Below, piece by piece: positions 35,331 to 43,415 of a stretch of 64,000 nt of DNA. The position numbers were made by a program, and so were the translations under genes. Each line of letters begins with the position of its first letter. Position 1 is the stretch's first letter. The DNA comes from Nonomuraea jabiensis (GTDB taxonomy: Bacteria > Actinomycetota > Actinomycetes > Streptosporangiales > Streptosporangiaceae). The DNA is taken from positions 12,180,501-12,244,500 of the forward strand of contig NZ_JACHMB010000001.1 of the NCBI RefSeq assembly GCF_014204795.1, written 5' to 3'. Under the pieces are notes generated by a model. That model did not search any database. It saw only the letters and a program-made list of their open reading frames with translations, and was not told the DNA's origin.

Positions 35331-37322
35331 GTGACAACGGAACTGAGAACGCCAGCCGCCGGCCACGCCGGCACCACACCGCCTGCCCGGCCGCTTTCGA
35401 CGCGATGGCCGGCGATGTGGTCGCTGCCGGAGGTGCGTTGGGCCGTACTGGCCCTGGCTTTGTTCGCTGTGGGCGGCATCAGCCAGTTGGCCGGGGCGCC
35501 GTCGTGGCTGTGGTGGGGGCTGTATCTGGCCTGCTACGCGGCCGGCGGGTGGGAGCCTGGCCTGGCCGGGCTGCGGGCGTTGCGTGAGCGGACGCTGGAT
35601 GTGGACCTGCTGATGGTCGCCGCGGCGATCGGCGCTGCCGCGATCGGGCAGGTCTTCGACGGCGCGTTGCTGATCGTCATCTTCGCCACCTCCGGCGCGC
35701 TGGAGGCCATGGCCACCAAGCGCACCGAGGACTCGGTGCGCGGCCTGCTCGACCTGGCCCCCGCCACGGCCACCCGACTCACCGACGGTGGCGGGGAGGA
35801 GGCCGTACCCACCGAGCAGCTCGCCGTCGGCGAGGTGATCCTCATCCGGCCCGGCGAGCGGGTCGGCGCCGACGGGCGGGTCCTGGACGGGGCCAGCGAC
35901 ATCGACCAGGCCACCATCACCGGCGAGCCGCTGCCGGTGGCCAAACAGGTGGGCGACGAGGTGTTCGCCGGCACCCTGAACGGCAGCGGCGCGCTGCGGG
36001 TACGGGTCGAGCGCGACCCGTCGGATTCGGTGATCGCCCGGATCGTGGCCATGGTCGAGGAGGCGTCGAAGACCAAGGCGCCGACCCAGCTGTTCATCGA
36101 GAAGGTCGAGCAGCGCTACTCCATCGGCATGGTGGCCGCCACTCTGGCGTTGTTCACCGTGCCGCTGATGTTCGGCGCCGATCTGCAGTCGACGCTGCTG
36201 CGCGCGATGACGTTCATGATCGTCGCCTCGCCGTGCGCGGTGGTGCTGGCCACCATGCCGCCGCTGCTGTCGGCGATCGCCAACGCCGGACGGCACGGCG
36301 TACTGATCAAGTCCGCCGTGGTCATGGAACGCCTGGGCCAGATCGACGCGGTCGCCCTGGACAAGACCGGCACCCTGACCGAAGGCGCCCCCCGCGTCAC
36401 CGACATCCGCCCCTTGCCCGGGGCCGGCCTGGACGCCGACGCTCTGCTGGCGTTGGCCGCGGCGGCCGAGCATCCCAGCGAGCACCCGCTCGGGCGCGCC
36501 GTCGTCGAGGCGGCCCGCGAGCGCGGCCTCAAGGTGCCGGGGGTGGAGGACTTCGCCTCCACCCCCGGCCTCGGCGTCGCCGCCACCGTCGGCGGGGTCA
36601 AGGTCGCCGTCGGCAGCCCCGAGCGGCTGCTGGCCGGCCTGGGCGGGCAGCGCGCCGCCGACGCCGCGACCGCGGTCGCCGACCTGGAAGGCCAGGGCCG
36701 CACCGCGGTCCTGGTCACCCTCGACGGCGTCCCGGCCGGAGCGCTCGCCATCGCCGACCGCGTGCGGCCCGACGCCGCCGCCACCGTCGCCTCCCTCACC
36801 GCCTTGACCGGCGCCGCGCCGGTGCTGGTCACCGGCGACAACCCCCGCGCCGCCGCCCGGCTGGCCGGCGAGGTCGGCATCACCGACGTGCGCGCCGGGC
36901 TGCTGCCGGCCGACAAGGTCGCCGCCGTGCGGCAGATGGAGAACGCCGGACGCAAGGTGCTGGTCGTCGGCGACGGCGTCAACGACGCTCCCGCGCTGGC
37001 CGCCGCGCACAGCGGCATCGCCATGGGCCGCGCCGGCTCGGATCTGGCCCTGGAAACCGCCGACGCCGTGGTGGTACGCGACGAACTGGCCGCCATCCCC
37101 GCCGCGGTGGCCCTGTCACGGCGCGCCAAGCGCCTGGTCGTGCAGAACCTCATCATCGCCGCGGTGTTCATCACCGGCCTGGTCATCTGGGACCTGGTCG
37201 GCGACCTGCCACTGCCCCTGGGCGTCGCCGGGCACGAAGGCTCCACCGTCATCGTCGGCCTCAACGGCCTACGCCTGCTGCGCGAGGCGGCCTGGCGCCG
37301 CGCCGCCACCCCCGAGAGCTGA
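35331..37322 (+). CDS. P1B-4-type metal-transporting ATPase (Co/Zn/Fe class)
   Basis: 663 residues from the GTG at 35331; a GTG at 35310 lies inside the promoter and is unlikely. No N-terminal metal-binding domain is present. Key P-type motifs: TGEP in the actuator (ATITGEPLPV), DKTGT with Asp344, VTGDNPRAAA and GDGVNDAPALAA. The membrane motif is SPC (Cys302) rather than CPC, and the last membrane region has HEGST (His635). SPC plus HEGxT defines the P1B-4 group (CtpD/CtpJ/CoaT), which export Co2+, Fe2+ or Zn2+. The divergent NmtR-like sensor supports Co/Ni response. Confidence 0.94.
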   Translation: MTTELRTPAAGHAGTTPPARPLSTRWPAMWSLPEVRWAVLALALFAVGGISQLAGAPSWLWWGLYLACYAAGGWEPGLAGLRALRERTLDVDLLMVAAAIGAAAIGQVFDGALLIVIFATSGALEAMATKRTEDSVRGLLDLAPATATRLTDGGGEEAVPTEQLAVGEVILIRPGERVGADGRVLDGASDIDQATITGEPLPVAKQVGDEVFAGTLNGSGALRVRVERDPSDSVIARIVAMVEEASKTKAPTQLFIEKVEQRYSIGMVAATLALFTVPLMFGADLQSTLLRAMTFMIVASPCAVVLATMPPLLSAIANAGRHGVLIKSAVVMERLGQIDAVALDKTGTLTEGAPRVTDIRPLPGAGLDADALLALAAAAEHPSEHPLGRAVVEAARERGLKVPGVEDFASTPGLGVAATVGGVKVAVGSPERLLAGLGGQRAADAATAVADLEGQGRTAVLVTLDGVPAGALAIADRVRPDAAATVASLTALTGAAPVLVTGDNPRAAARLAGEVGITDVRAGLLPADKVAAVRQMENAGRKVLVVGDGVNDAPALAAAHSGIAMGRAGSDLALETADAVVVRDELAAIPAAVALSRRAKRLVVQNLIIAAVFITGLVIWDLVGDLPLPLGVAGHEGSTVIVGLNGLRLLREAAWRRAATPES

Positions 37323-37480
37323 TGGACCAGGTCGCCGACTGGCAAGTTACACGATCACCTACGAACCCGGCGAGGACCTGGACGATCTTCCGCCGCACAA
37401 GGTGCGGACGATCCTCGCGGGCGAGTGGCCGACGGTCAAGCTCGCCATCACCATGACCGACGATGCACCGGAGGCCGGTC
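37322..37480 (+). pseudogene. Frameshifted small ORF coupled to the metal ATPase
   Basis: An ATG overlaps the ATPase stop (TGATG) and begins MDQVADWQV. After about nine codons the coding-like text moves to another frame: YTITYEPGEDLDDLPPHKVR, TILAGEWPTVKLAITMTDD. Adding one T near 37349 (GTTTAC instead of GTTAC) would join them. The true 3' end is unclear. I do not recognise the family; its coupling to the ATPase suggests a metal-related accessory protein if intact. Confidence 0.35.
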
Positions 37481-37700
37481 GAAGGCGTAGCTTGCCGCCG
37501 GCCGTTCGCTGTCATAGACGCTCGTCACGGCTCTTCCGAGATCGGCATCGGCCATGCCAAGGATCATGCCGCATGCTCGTTGAGCACAGGCCTCCGGTGC
37601 GGAGCATCAGGCGCTGCGATGGCTCGGCCAGAGCGAACTGGCCGGCGTTCATGCGCGGCGGAGACCGGCGGGGCGGCCGCGGTACGCGGTCGCCCTCACC
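37481..37700. other. Intergenic stretch, no recognised feature
   Basis: No gene, RNA or strong palindrome recognised between the broken ORF after the ATPase and the convergent methyltransferase gene. Confidence 0.4.
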
Positions 37701-38543
37701 TTACGAAGACGCCGGGCAGTACTGCCAGACGAATTCCAGCCACGGCGGGGCCACCCCCGTGAAGTGCGCCCAGCTGCCCGGTTCCGCACCCGGGTAATCA
37801 CCGCTGACCTCAGAAAGGAACGTCAGCGTGAAGCCTTCCCGGATCAGGCTGTTGACTATCCGGCTCAGCGTCTGCCTGTACTCCCTGGGTTCGCGGATGC
37901 GGCGGTCGGCCTGCTCGCGGTCGTAGACCCAGGACTGGTCGGGATAGCTGGTCGCGGCCTCGTCCGTGTAGGACTGCTGCAGCGTGTAGCCCTCCCCGTT
38001 CCAGGAGTGGTGAGTGAGCCCGGAGAAGAACGGGTTGGCGCACATCAGGTAGTAACGCCCGCCCTCGGCGACGACTCTCGCGACCTCGCGGAAGACGATC
38101 CGGCAGTCCGGGACGAAGGTCAGCGAGTACGGATGCCAGACCAGGTCGAACGAGGAGTCGTCGAGGGCCGACAGGTCCCGCATGTCCCCTTGGATCGTGC
38201 GGATGCCGACACCGTAGTGCTCGGCGGCCAAGCGGTCCCGCTCCAACTGCCCGGACGAGATGTCGAGAACCGTCACGTCGGCTCCGAGCAGAGCGAAGGC
38301 CGCAGACTGCTGCCCGCCTCCTCCCGCCAGGCAGAGCACCTTCCGGCCCGCCACGTCGCCGTCGATGCCCAGCCTCTCCAGGCCCAGATAGGCCTGGGCC
38401 TTGTCGGCGTCCAGGTCGAGCATGGGACGGGTGAACAACGCGTCCGCCTGCACAAGGGCTTCCCAGCGATCCACGTTGTAGTGGTAGACCTCGTCCTGCA
38501 CGGCAGGCAGCCTATCTGCCGTCCAACGGCCGGGACGAACCAT
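37701..38543 (-). CDS. Class I SAM-dependent methyltransferase
   Basis: About 280 residues from the ATG at 38543; a GTG at 38501 (then QDEVYHYNVDRWEAL) is an alternative and neither has a good ribosome binding site. The SAM-binding strand is VLCLAGGGGQQSAAFALLGA followed by acidic DVTVLDISSGQL; motif II is GDMRDLSALDDSSFDLVWHP and motif III VARVVAEGGRYYLMCANPF. It resembles UbiE/Methyltransf_11-type enzymes. The neighbours give no hint of the substrate. Confidence 0.85.
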   Translation of the reverse strand: MVRPGRWTADRLPAVQDEVYHYNVDRWEALVQADALFTRPMLDLDADKAQAYLGLERLGIDGDVAGRKVLCLAGGGGQQSAAFALLGADVTVLDISSGQLERDRLAAEHYGVGIRTIQGDMRDLSALDDSSFDLVWHPYSLTFVPDCRIVFREVARVVAEGGRYYLMCANPFFSGLTHHSWNGEGYTLQQSYTDEAATSYPDQSWVYDREQADRRIREPREYRQTLSRIVNSLIREGFTLTFLSEVSGDYPGAEPGSWAHFTGVAPPWLEFVWQYCPASS

Positions 38544-38885
38544 ATTCGGCCGGGTCTTGTGGTTCACGCGCAGGCCATGGCAGCACACTGCTAATGCCAC
38601 AGCTGAGGGGCGGGCCTTGGCAGTGTCCTCGATGCACTTCCCTGGTCCCTGAAGGCAGGTGGACCCCGTTTCGCCTCAGCTTTGAAACCTCCGCTACGCG
38701 GGGCCGGTCCGCTTCATTCCTGACCCGAAGGCTGGAGTATTACGGGCGAATCGGGTAGCCCAGCCCCGGTATCGGGCCGACGATGCCGTCAAGGTCGGGC
38801 TGCGCCCTCCTCATCCCCTCCGCCGGCTTGCCGCCGCACCGCCTCTTGCCGTCTCCGCTCCCCGCCGCCTCCACTCCCCGTCCCC

Positions 38886-38939
38886 GCCCCGTCCCCTCCC
38901 GCCCCGTCCCCTCCCGCCCCGTCCCCTCCCGCCCCGTCC
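38886..38939. repeat. 15-bp tandem repeat, about 3.6 copies
   Basis: The unit GCCCCGTCCCCTCCC repeats perfectly three times from 38886 to 38930 and continues as GCCCCGTCC. One strand is almost pure pyrimidine (CT-rich), so unusual DNA structure or copy-number variation is possible. Confidence 0.85.
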
Positions 38940-39030
38940 ACTCCTCCTCGCTTCCCCGTCGCCCCCTCGCTGTGGCTCCCCTCGCCGAGAAATTCCGCCT
39001 TCCCGTCGGAGAATCAGGGGCGAAAGCGTT

Positions 39031-39113
39031 CTGGAAGGCGCCCGAGCGGAGCGAGGACGAACAGGGGGGCGGGCTTCAGCCCGCCTGGAAGGGCGCGCGA
39101 GCGGAGCGAGCAC
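39031..39113. repeat. Imperfect 28-bp direct repeats flanking a hairpin
   Basis: Segments at 39031-39058 and 39085-39113 share CTGGAAGG and the 12-mer GAGCGGAGCGAG (39044-39055, 39099-39110). Between them GGCGGGC and GCCCGCC (39068-39085) form a 7-bp stem with the loop TTCA. This may be a dispersed intergenic repeat family. Confidence 0.6.
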
Positions 39114-39197
39114 CTCTGGTTCGGGGCGGGCGTCAGTCGCGTAACCACCCAGATGGGCAAGGGGTGGGTGAGCCCGCCACACCTACTCCGAACCAGG

Positions 39198-39581
39198 TCA
39201 GGGCCAGGTTCTGGCCTCCGCTTCGAACCGGTCGCTCTCCGCGGGCAGGACGCAGAGCAGGTGTCCGCCCGGTGCACGTAGGATGCGGCATTCCTGCCAC
39301 CGCGACACCTCCGTCGCCCCGAGTGCCAGCAGCCGCCGGGTCTCGGCCTCGACGTCGTCCGTCTCGATGTCGAGATGGAATCTGGGCGCGTCGTCCACCG
39401 CCTGGACCGCCACGTCGAGGCCGGGAACGGCGCCGTGCAACGAGGTGAACTGCTCGTACCCGGGCAGCGGGCGCGGGCTGGCGCCGAGCGCCGCGGCCCA
39501 GAACGCCGACGCCTGCTCGGCCTCGGAGGCGGGAGTGTCGATCAGAAGGGCATAGACCCGGCTGCGATGCATGGCGGTCAT
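39198..39581 (-). CDS. VOC (glyoxalase-fold) family protein
   Basis: 127 residues; starting at the second ATG (39572, reading MHRSRVYALLIDTPASEAEQ) is more likely because AGGA lies about 9 nt before it. One VOC module is visible: ALLIDTPASEAEQASAFWAA, GLDVAVQAVDDAPRFHLDIE, TDDVEAETRRLLALGATEV and APGGHLLCVLP. These proteins bind metal and small ligands (dioxygenases, glyoxalases, antibiotic-binding proteins). The His in RFHLDIE and the end of the fold suggest a metal site is retained. The substrate is unknown. Confidence 0.85.
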   Translation of the reverse strand: MTAMHRSRVYALLIDTPASEAEQASAFWAAALGASPRPLPGYEQFTSLHGAVPGLDVAVQAVDDAPRFHLDIETDDVEAETRRLLALGATEVSRWQECRILRAPGGHLLCVLPAESDRFEAEARTWP

Positions 39582-39700
39582 CCTAGCTGGGCGGATCTTG
39601 CCCGAAATGTCGCCTTATGAGAAGTTTCGACTGCTCTGTGTGCATACACGGTGTCTGTACGGGTAGCGCTCGTTGCAGTGGCTCCTCATAGGAGGAAACC

Positions 39701-40552
39701 GTGGACATCAACATAGGCCAGGGCATCACGGATGCCTGGCGGCAGATAGCGACGTTCGTTCCGAAACTTGTCGCGTTCCTGGTCATACTCATCATCGGAT
39801 GGATCGTGGCCAAGGCGCTGCAGAAGATCGTCGACAAGGTGCTCGAGCGCGTCGGCTTCGACCGGGCGGTGGAGCGCAGCGGCGTGCGGCGCTGGCTGGA
39901 GCACAGCCGGTACACCGCCCGGAGCCTGCTGGCCAAGATCGTCTACTATGCGATCCTGCTGGTCACCCTCCAGATCGCCTTCAGCGTGTTCGGGCCCAAC
40001 CCGATCTCGGCGTTGCTGAACAGCGTGGTGGGCTGGCTGCCCGCGGCCCTGGTCGCCATCGTGATCATCGTGGTGGCGGGCGCGATCGCCATGGGAGTCA
40101 GGGACATCATCGCCGGCGCGCTCGGCGGGCTCTCCTACGGCCGGCTGGTGGCGACCGCCGCGGCGGTCTTCATCTGGGCGCTGGGCATCATCGCCGCGCT
40201 CAACCAGATCGGCGTGGCCACCACGGTCACGACTCCGGTGCTGATCACGGTTCTCGCCACCATCGGCGCGATCGCGGCGATCGGCATCGGCGGCGGGCTC
40301 GTCCGCCCGATGCAGCAGCGCTGGGAGGGCTGGCTGAGCCGTATCGAGCGGGAGGCCCCGCAGGCCAGGGCGCACGCGGAGGCGTACCAGCGGGGGCGTG
40401 AGGACGCCCGCGCGATGGCGGGAGAGCCTGTACGCACCACCCCGGGCGCTCCCGGCACTCCGGGCACTCCGGGTGCTACGACCACCCGAACCGCTCCGAC
40501 CACCCCGGGCACCCCAGGCACCCCGCCGCGCTCCGAGATGCCTCCGGACTGA
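39701..40552 (+). CDS. TM-helix repeat membrane protein with PGTPG tail
   Basis: 283 residues from a GTG with AGGAGGA upstream. It starts with an amphipathic segment and at least four hydrophobic helices, beginning FVPKLVAFLVILIIGWIVAK and later LLAKIVYYAILLVTLQIAF, the conserved TM_helix (PF05552) pattern also found next to MscS cores. LLNSVVGWLPAALVAIVIIV and VLITVLATIGAIAAIGIGGG follow. There is no MscS beta domain. The C-terminal 45 residues are cytoplasmic and collagen-like (GAPGTPGTPGATTT, TTPGTPGTPPRSE). The role is unknown; a channel-like or scaffolding protein is possible. Confidence 0.85.
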   Translation: MDINIGQGITDAWRQIATFVPKLVAFLVILIIGWIVAKALQKIVDKVLERVGFDRAVERSGVRRWLEHSRYTARSLLAKIVYYAILLVTLQIAFSVFGPNPISALLNSVVGWLPAALVAIVIIVVAGAIAMGVRDIIAGALGGLSYGRLVATAAAVFIWALGIIAALNQIGVATTVTTPVLITVLATIGAIAAIGIGGGLVRPMQQRWEGWLSRIEREAPQARAHAEAYQRGREDARAMAGEPVRTTPGAPGTPGTPGATTTRTAPTTPGTPGTPPRSEMPPD

Positions 40553-40576
40553 GCCGTCCGCCCGCTTGGCCCTGGC

Positions 40577-40608
40577 CCCGCCTGCCCCTGGCCGGGAGGG
40601 CAGGCGGG
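40577..40608. terminator. Bidirectional stem-loop between convergent genes
   Basis: CCCGCCTGCCC (40577-40587) pairs perfectly with GGGCAGGCGGG (40598-40608) around a 10-nt loop, between the TM-helix gene and a convergent small gene. Confidence 0.75.
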
Positions 40609-40664
40609 CAGGCCAGGCGGGCAGGGCAGGCGGGCAGGGCAGGCGGGCAGGGCAGGGCAGGGCA
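40599..40664. repeat. G-rich ~13-bp tandem repeat
   Basis: GGCAGGCGGGCA-type units recur about five times with a period of 12-13 bp (variants GGCCAGGCGGGCA and GGGCAGGCGGGCA), then degrade to GGGCA triplets. It overlaps the terminator's 3' arm and ends 11 bp before the convergent gene's stop. Confidence 0.8.
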
Positions 40665-40674
40665 GGCCGGAAGG

Positions 40675-40989
40675 TCAGGCCGGAAGGCCGTCTTCCAGGA
40701 AGCCTTCCTCGCGGGCCAGCCAGCAGACCGCCGTCAGCCGGAGCGCCGCCGCGTCCGGCTCGCCGGTGAAGACCCAGGCGCGCTCCCGCAGCTCGTCGAG
40801 GAAGCCCAGCAGGTAGTCGCCCAGGGTCTCCCGGTCCAGCGGGATCGCGTCGCGCAGCACCGCCGCGTGCTGGTCGACCGCGGCGACCAGGCCGGGGTCG
40901 CCGTGCATCCGGGCGAGCTGGGCGTCGCCCAGCGTGTTCATCAGCCAGCGCAGGGGCGAAACCGCCCAACCCTCCTCAAAGACCACCAA
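40675..40989 (-). CDS. Hypothetical small helical protein
   Basis: 104 residues: FEEGWAVSPLRWLMNTLGDA, QLARMHGDPGLVAAVDQHAA, LGDYLLGFLDELRERAWVF and LRLTAVCWLAREEGFLEDGL. It is acidic and predicted to be all-helical, with no signal or membrane segment. I do not recognise the family. It lies 24 bp after pcaL on the same strand, so it may be the last gene of the pob-pca operon, which is positional inference only. Confidence 0.65.
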   Translation of the reverse strand: MVVFEEGWAVSPLRWLMNTLGDAQLARMHGDPGLVAAVDQHAAVLRDAIPLDRETLGDYLLGFLDELRERAWVFTGEPDAAALRLTAVCWLAREEGFLEDGLPA

Positions 40990-41013
40990 ACAACCTTAAA
41001 GCATCTCCCAAGG

Positions 41014-42138
41014 TCAGCGGCCCTCCGCGTCGATGTCGGCGAGCGTGCGGCGGGCCACCGCGAAGGCGGCGTTGGCGGCCGGAACCCCGCAGTAGACGGC
41101 CGTCTGGAGCAGCACCTCCTTGATCTCCTCGCGCGTGAGCCCGTTCCGCAGAGCCGCGCGGACGTGCATGGCGAGCTCCTCCATCTGCCCCCTGGCCACG
41201 AGCGCGGTGAGCGTGACGCAGCTGCGGGTGCGCCGGTCCAGGCCGGGCCGGTTCCAGATCTCGTTCCACGCGTAGCGGGTGATCAGGTCCTGGAAGTCGC
41301 GGGTGAAGTCGGTGGTGGCGGCGACAGCCCGATCGACGTGCGCGTCCCCGAGCACCTCCCGCCTGGTGCGCATGCCCGCCGCGAAGGCGGGCTCGTCGCC
41401 CCGCAGGTGGCCCAGGAGGGCGGCGGTCACCGCGTCGGGGCGCTCCACGTTCGCCAGGTGCGAGGCCCTGGGCACCACCGTCAGGGACGCGCCCGGGATG
41501 TCGCCGGCCAGCGTGAGCGCGTGGTCGAGCGGCGTGGCCGGGTCCTCGGCGCCGGCGATCACCAGCGTGGGCGCGGCGATCTTCCCCAGCCGGCCGGTCA
41601 GGTCGAAGGCGGCGATGGCCTCGCAGCAGGCCGCGTACGACTCGGCGTCCACCTCCACGAACCGGTCGAACACCCGCTGCCCGTCGAAGCCGGGGGTGAA
41701 CCAGCGAGCCTTCAGCGTCGGCACGAGCTCCGCCAGGCCCTTGCCGCGTACCAGCGCCGCCCGCTCCAGCCACGGCCCCGGCTCGCCGAACCTGGCCGAC
41801 GTGCAGCACAGCACCAGCCCGCGCACCCGGTGCCCGGCCCCGTCGGCGAGCATGACGGCGATGGTGGTGGCGATCGCGCCACCGAGGGAGACGCCACCGA
41901 CCGCGAACCGCTCGTCGTCGACGAGGTCCAGCACGGCCTGCGCCAGGTCGTCGATGGTGAACCCGGCCGCGGCCGGGGCCGAGCCGCCGTGGCCCGGCAG
42001 GTCGTACCTGAGGACCCGCCAGGACTCGGTGAGCGCGGGGAGCTGGGGCTGCCAGATCTCCATCGTGGTGCCGAGCGAGGGCCCGAGCACCAGCAGCGGC
42101 GCGTCGGCGGGGCCGTCGATGCGGTGGTGGAGTTTCAC
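41014..42138 (-). CDS. pcaL: Fused 3-oxoadipate enol-lactonase / 4-carboxymuconolactone decarboxylase
   Basis: 374 residues from a GTG overlapping the pcaB stop (GTGA). Residues 1-250 are the alpha/beta hydrolase PcaD: LVLGPSLGTTMEIWQPQLPA, nucleophile elbow GGVSLGGAIATT, acid in IAGAEDPATPLD and His in VPRASHLANVE. Residues about 255-374 are PcaC, a carboxymuconolactone decarboxylase: GMRTRREVLGDAHVDRA, TRYAWNEIWNRPGLDRRTRS and the AHVRAALRNG-type block ELAMHVRAALRNGLTREEI. The PcaD-PcaC fusion (PcaL) is common in actinobacteria. It converts carboxymuconolactone to 3-oxoadipate in the beta-ketoadipate pathway. Confidence 0.95.
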   Translation of the reverse strand: MKLHHRIDGPADAPLLVLGPSLGTTMEIWQPQLPALTESWRVLRYDLPGHGGSAPAAAGFTIDDLAQAVLDLVDDERFAVGGVSLGGAIATTIAVMLADGAGHRVRGLVLCCTSARFGEPGPWLERAALVRGKGLAELVPTLKARWFTPGFDGQRVFDRFVEVDAESYAACCEAIAAFDLTGRLGKIAAPTLVIAGAEDPATPLDHALTLAGDIPGASLTVVPRASHLANVERPDAVTAALLGHLRGDEPAFAAGMRTRREVLGDAHVDRAVAATTDFTRDFQDLITRYAWNEIWNRPGLDRRTRSCVTLTALVARGQMEELAMHVRAALRNGLTREEIKEVLLQTAVYCGVPAANAAFAVARRTLADIDAEGR

Positions 42139-43415
42139 GGTTGCTCCCGGTAGGTGGCGAGGATGCGATCAACGAGCTCGGGGGCCGCCCCCAGGTACGC
42201 CGCAGGGTCGAGCAGTTCGGCGTGGCCCTCCAGCGGGCCGTCCCCGGACAGCGCCTCCTCGAGCGCCTTGCGGTCGAGGTGGGCGGCCAGCCGCTCGGCG
42301 AGCAACCGGCCGCCGGTCAGCTCGGCGTTGGCCCGCATCCGGTCGGGGAAGACCCGCAGCCCGGCCACCAGCTCGGCGGCGGTCTCGGCCGCGCCGCCCG
42401 TCAGGCGCAGCGCCTCGCGCAGGGGCAGCCACTCCGCCTGCCAGGCTCCCGCGGCCCGCTCGTGCTCGCCGACCTGCCCGAGGACCTGCGCGTACGCCGG
42501 CACCTGGAACGCGGCCGACCGGACCAGGACGGACAGGGCGGGATTGCGTTTCTGCGGCATGGCCGACGAGGAGCCGGCCGACGACTCGGCCACCTCCCCC
42601 ACCTCGGTCTGGGCCATGAGGACGATGTCGGTGGCCGGTTTGCCGAGCGCGCGGGCCGTGGCGGCGAGCGCCGCGCCGAGCTCGGTGACGGGAGAGCGCT
42701 CCGCGTGCCACGGCATCGGGGGCGCCGCCAGCCCGATCTCCTCGGCGAACACCTCGGCCAGCAGCAGCGCGGTCCCCGCGCCGGCGCGCTCGGCGAACGC
42801 GGCCAGGGTGCCGGCCGCGCCGCCCAGCTGGGCCGGCAGGCGCAGCTCCCGGAGCCGGGCCCGGGCACGCATGAGACCGGCCAGCCACCCCGCCGCCTTC
42901 AGCCCGAACGTGGTGGGCACCGCCTGCTGCCCCAGCGTCCGCGCGGCCATCACCGTGTCCCGGTGCCGCTCGGCCAGCTCGCAGAGATCCCGCATGATCG
43001 CGCTCAGATCGCCCACGATGCCGCGGATCGCCCGCGTGGCCACCAGCATGGCGGCGCTGTCCAGGATGTCCTGGCTGGTCGCCCCCCGGTGCACGGACGA
43101 CGCCGCGCCCGGCACGGCCCGCCGCAGGTCGGCCACGAGGGGCACGACCGGGTTGGCCGACTGGCGGGCCCGCCTGGCCAGGTCGGCCGGGTCGAGCACC
43201 AGCGTGGCGGCCGTCCTGTCGATGGCCGCGGCCGCCTCCGAAGGGATGAGCTCCAGCCGCGCCTGGGCGCGGGCGAGCGCCGCCTCGGCCTCCAGCATGG
43301 CCCGCAGCCAGGCCGCGTCCGAGGTGATCGCCTCCGCTCGCGTCCCCGCCCAGACCGGGGCGAGCAAGCCGCCGTCAGAACCCAACGCGGTCCACCTCCT
43401 CAGTCCTGCCATCAT
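42135..43415 (-). CDS. pcaB: 3-carboxy-cis,cis-muconate cycloisomerase
   Basis: 426 residues of the fumarase/aspartase superfamily. The signature loop GSSSAMPQKRNPALSVLV, the VHRGATSQDILDSAAML block and the RTLGQQAVPTTFGLKAAGWL region are all present. It cyclises 3-carboxymuconate to 4-carboxymuconolactone. The ATG directly follows the pobA stop (no gap), and the 3' end overlaps pcaL by 4 nt, so pobA-pcaB-pcaL are translationally linked. Confidence 0.94.
   Translation of the reverse strand: MMAGLRRWTALGSDGGLLAPVWAGTRAEAITSDAAWLRAMLEAEAALARAQARLELIPSEAAAAIDRTAATLVLDPADLARRARQSANPVVPLVADLRRAVPGAASSVHRGATSQDILDSAAMLVATRAIRGIVGDLSAIMRDLCELAERHRDTVMAARTLGQQAVPTTFGLKAAGWLAGLMRARARLRELRLPAQLGGAAGTLAAFAERAGAGTALLLAEVFAEEIGLAAPPMPWHAERSPVTELGAALAATARALGKPATDIVLMAQTEVGEVAESSAGSSSAMPQKRNPALSVLVRSAAFQVPAYAQVLGQVGEHERAAGAWQAEWLPLREALRLTGGAAETAAELVAGLRVFPDRMRANAELTGGRLLAERLAAHLDRKALEEALSGDGPLEGHAELLDPAAYLGAAPELVDRILATYREQP

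Larger units (their letters stand above)
38601..39197. other. Repeat-bearing intergenic region
   Basis: About 600 bp without a credible gene. It contains a 15-bp tandem repeat, a pair of 28-bp direct repeats and a hairpin, listed separately. The first 150 bp have no clear structure. Confidence 0.5.

Noticed and set aside
38886-38939. CRISPR array
   Set aside because: The repeat units are contiguous 15-bp copies without spacers, and no cas gene is present anywhere in the window.
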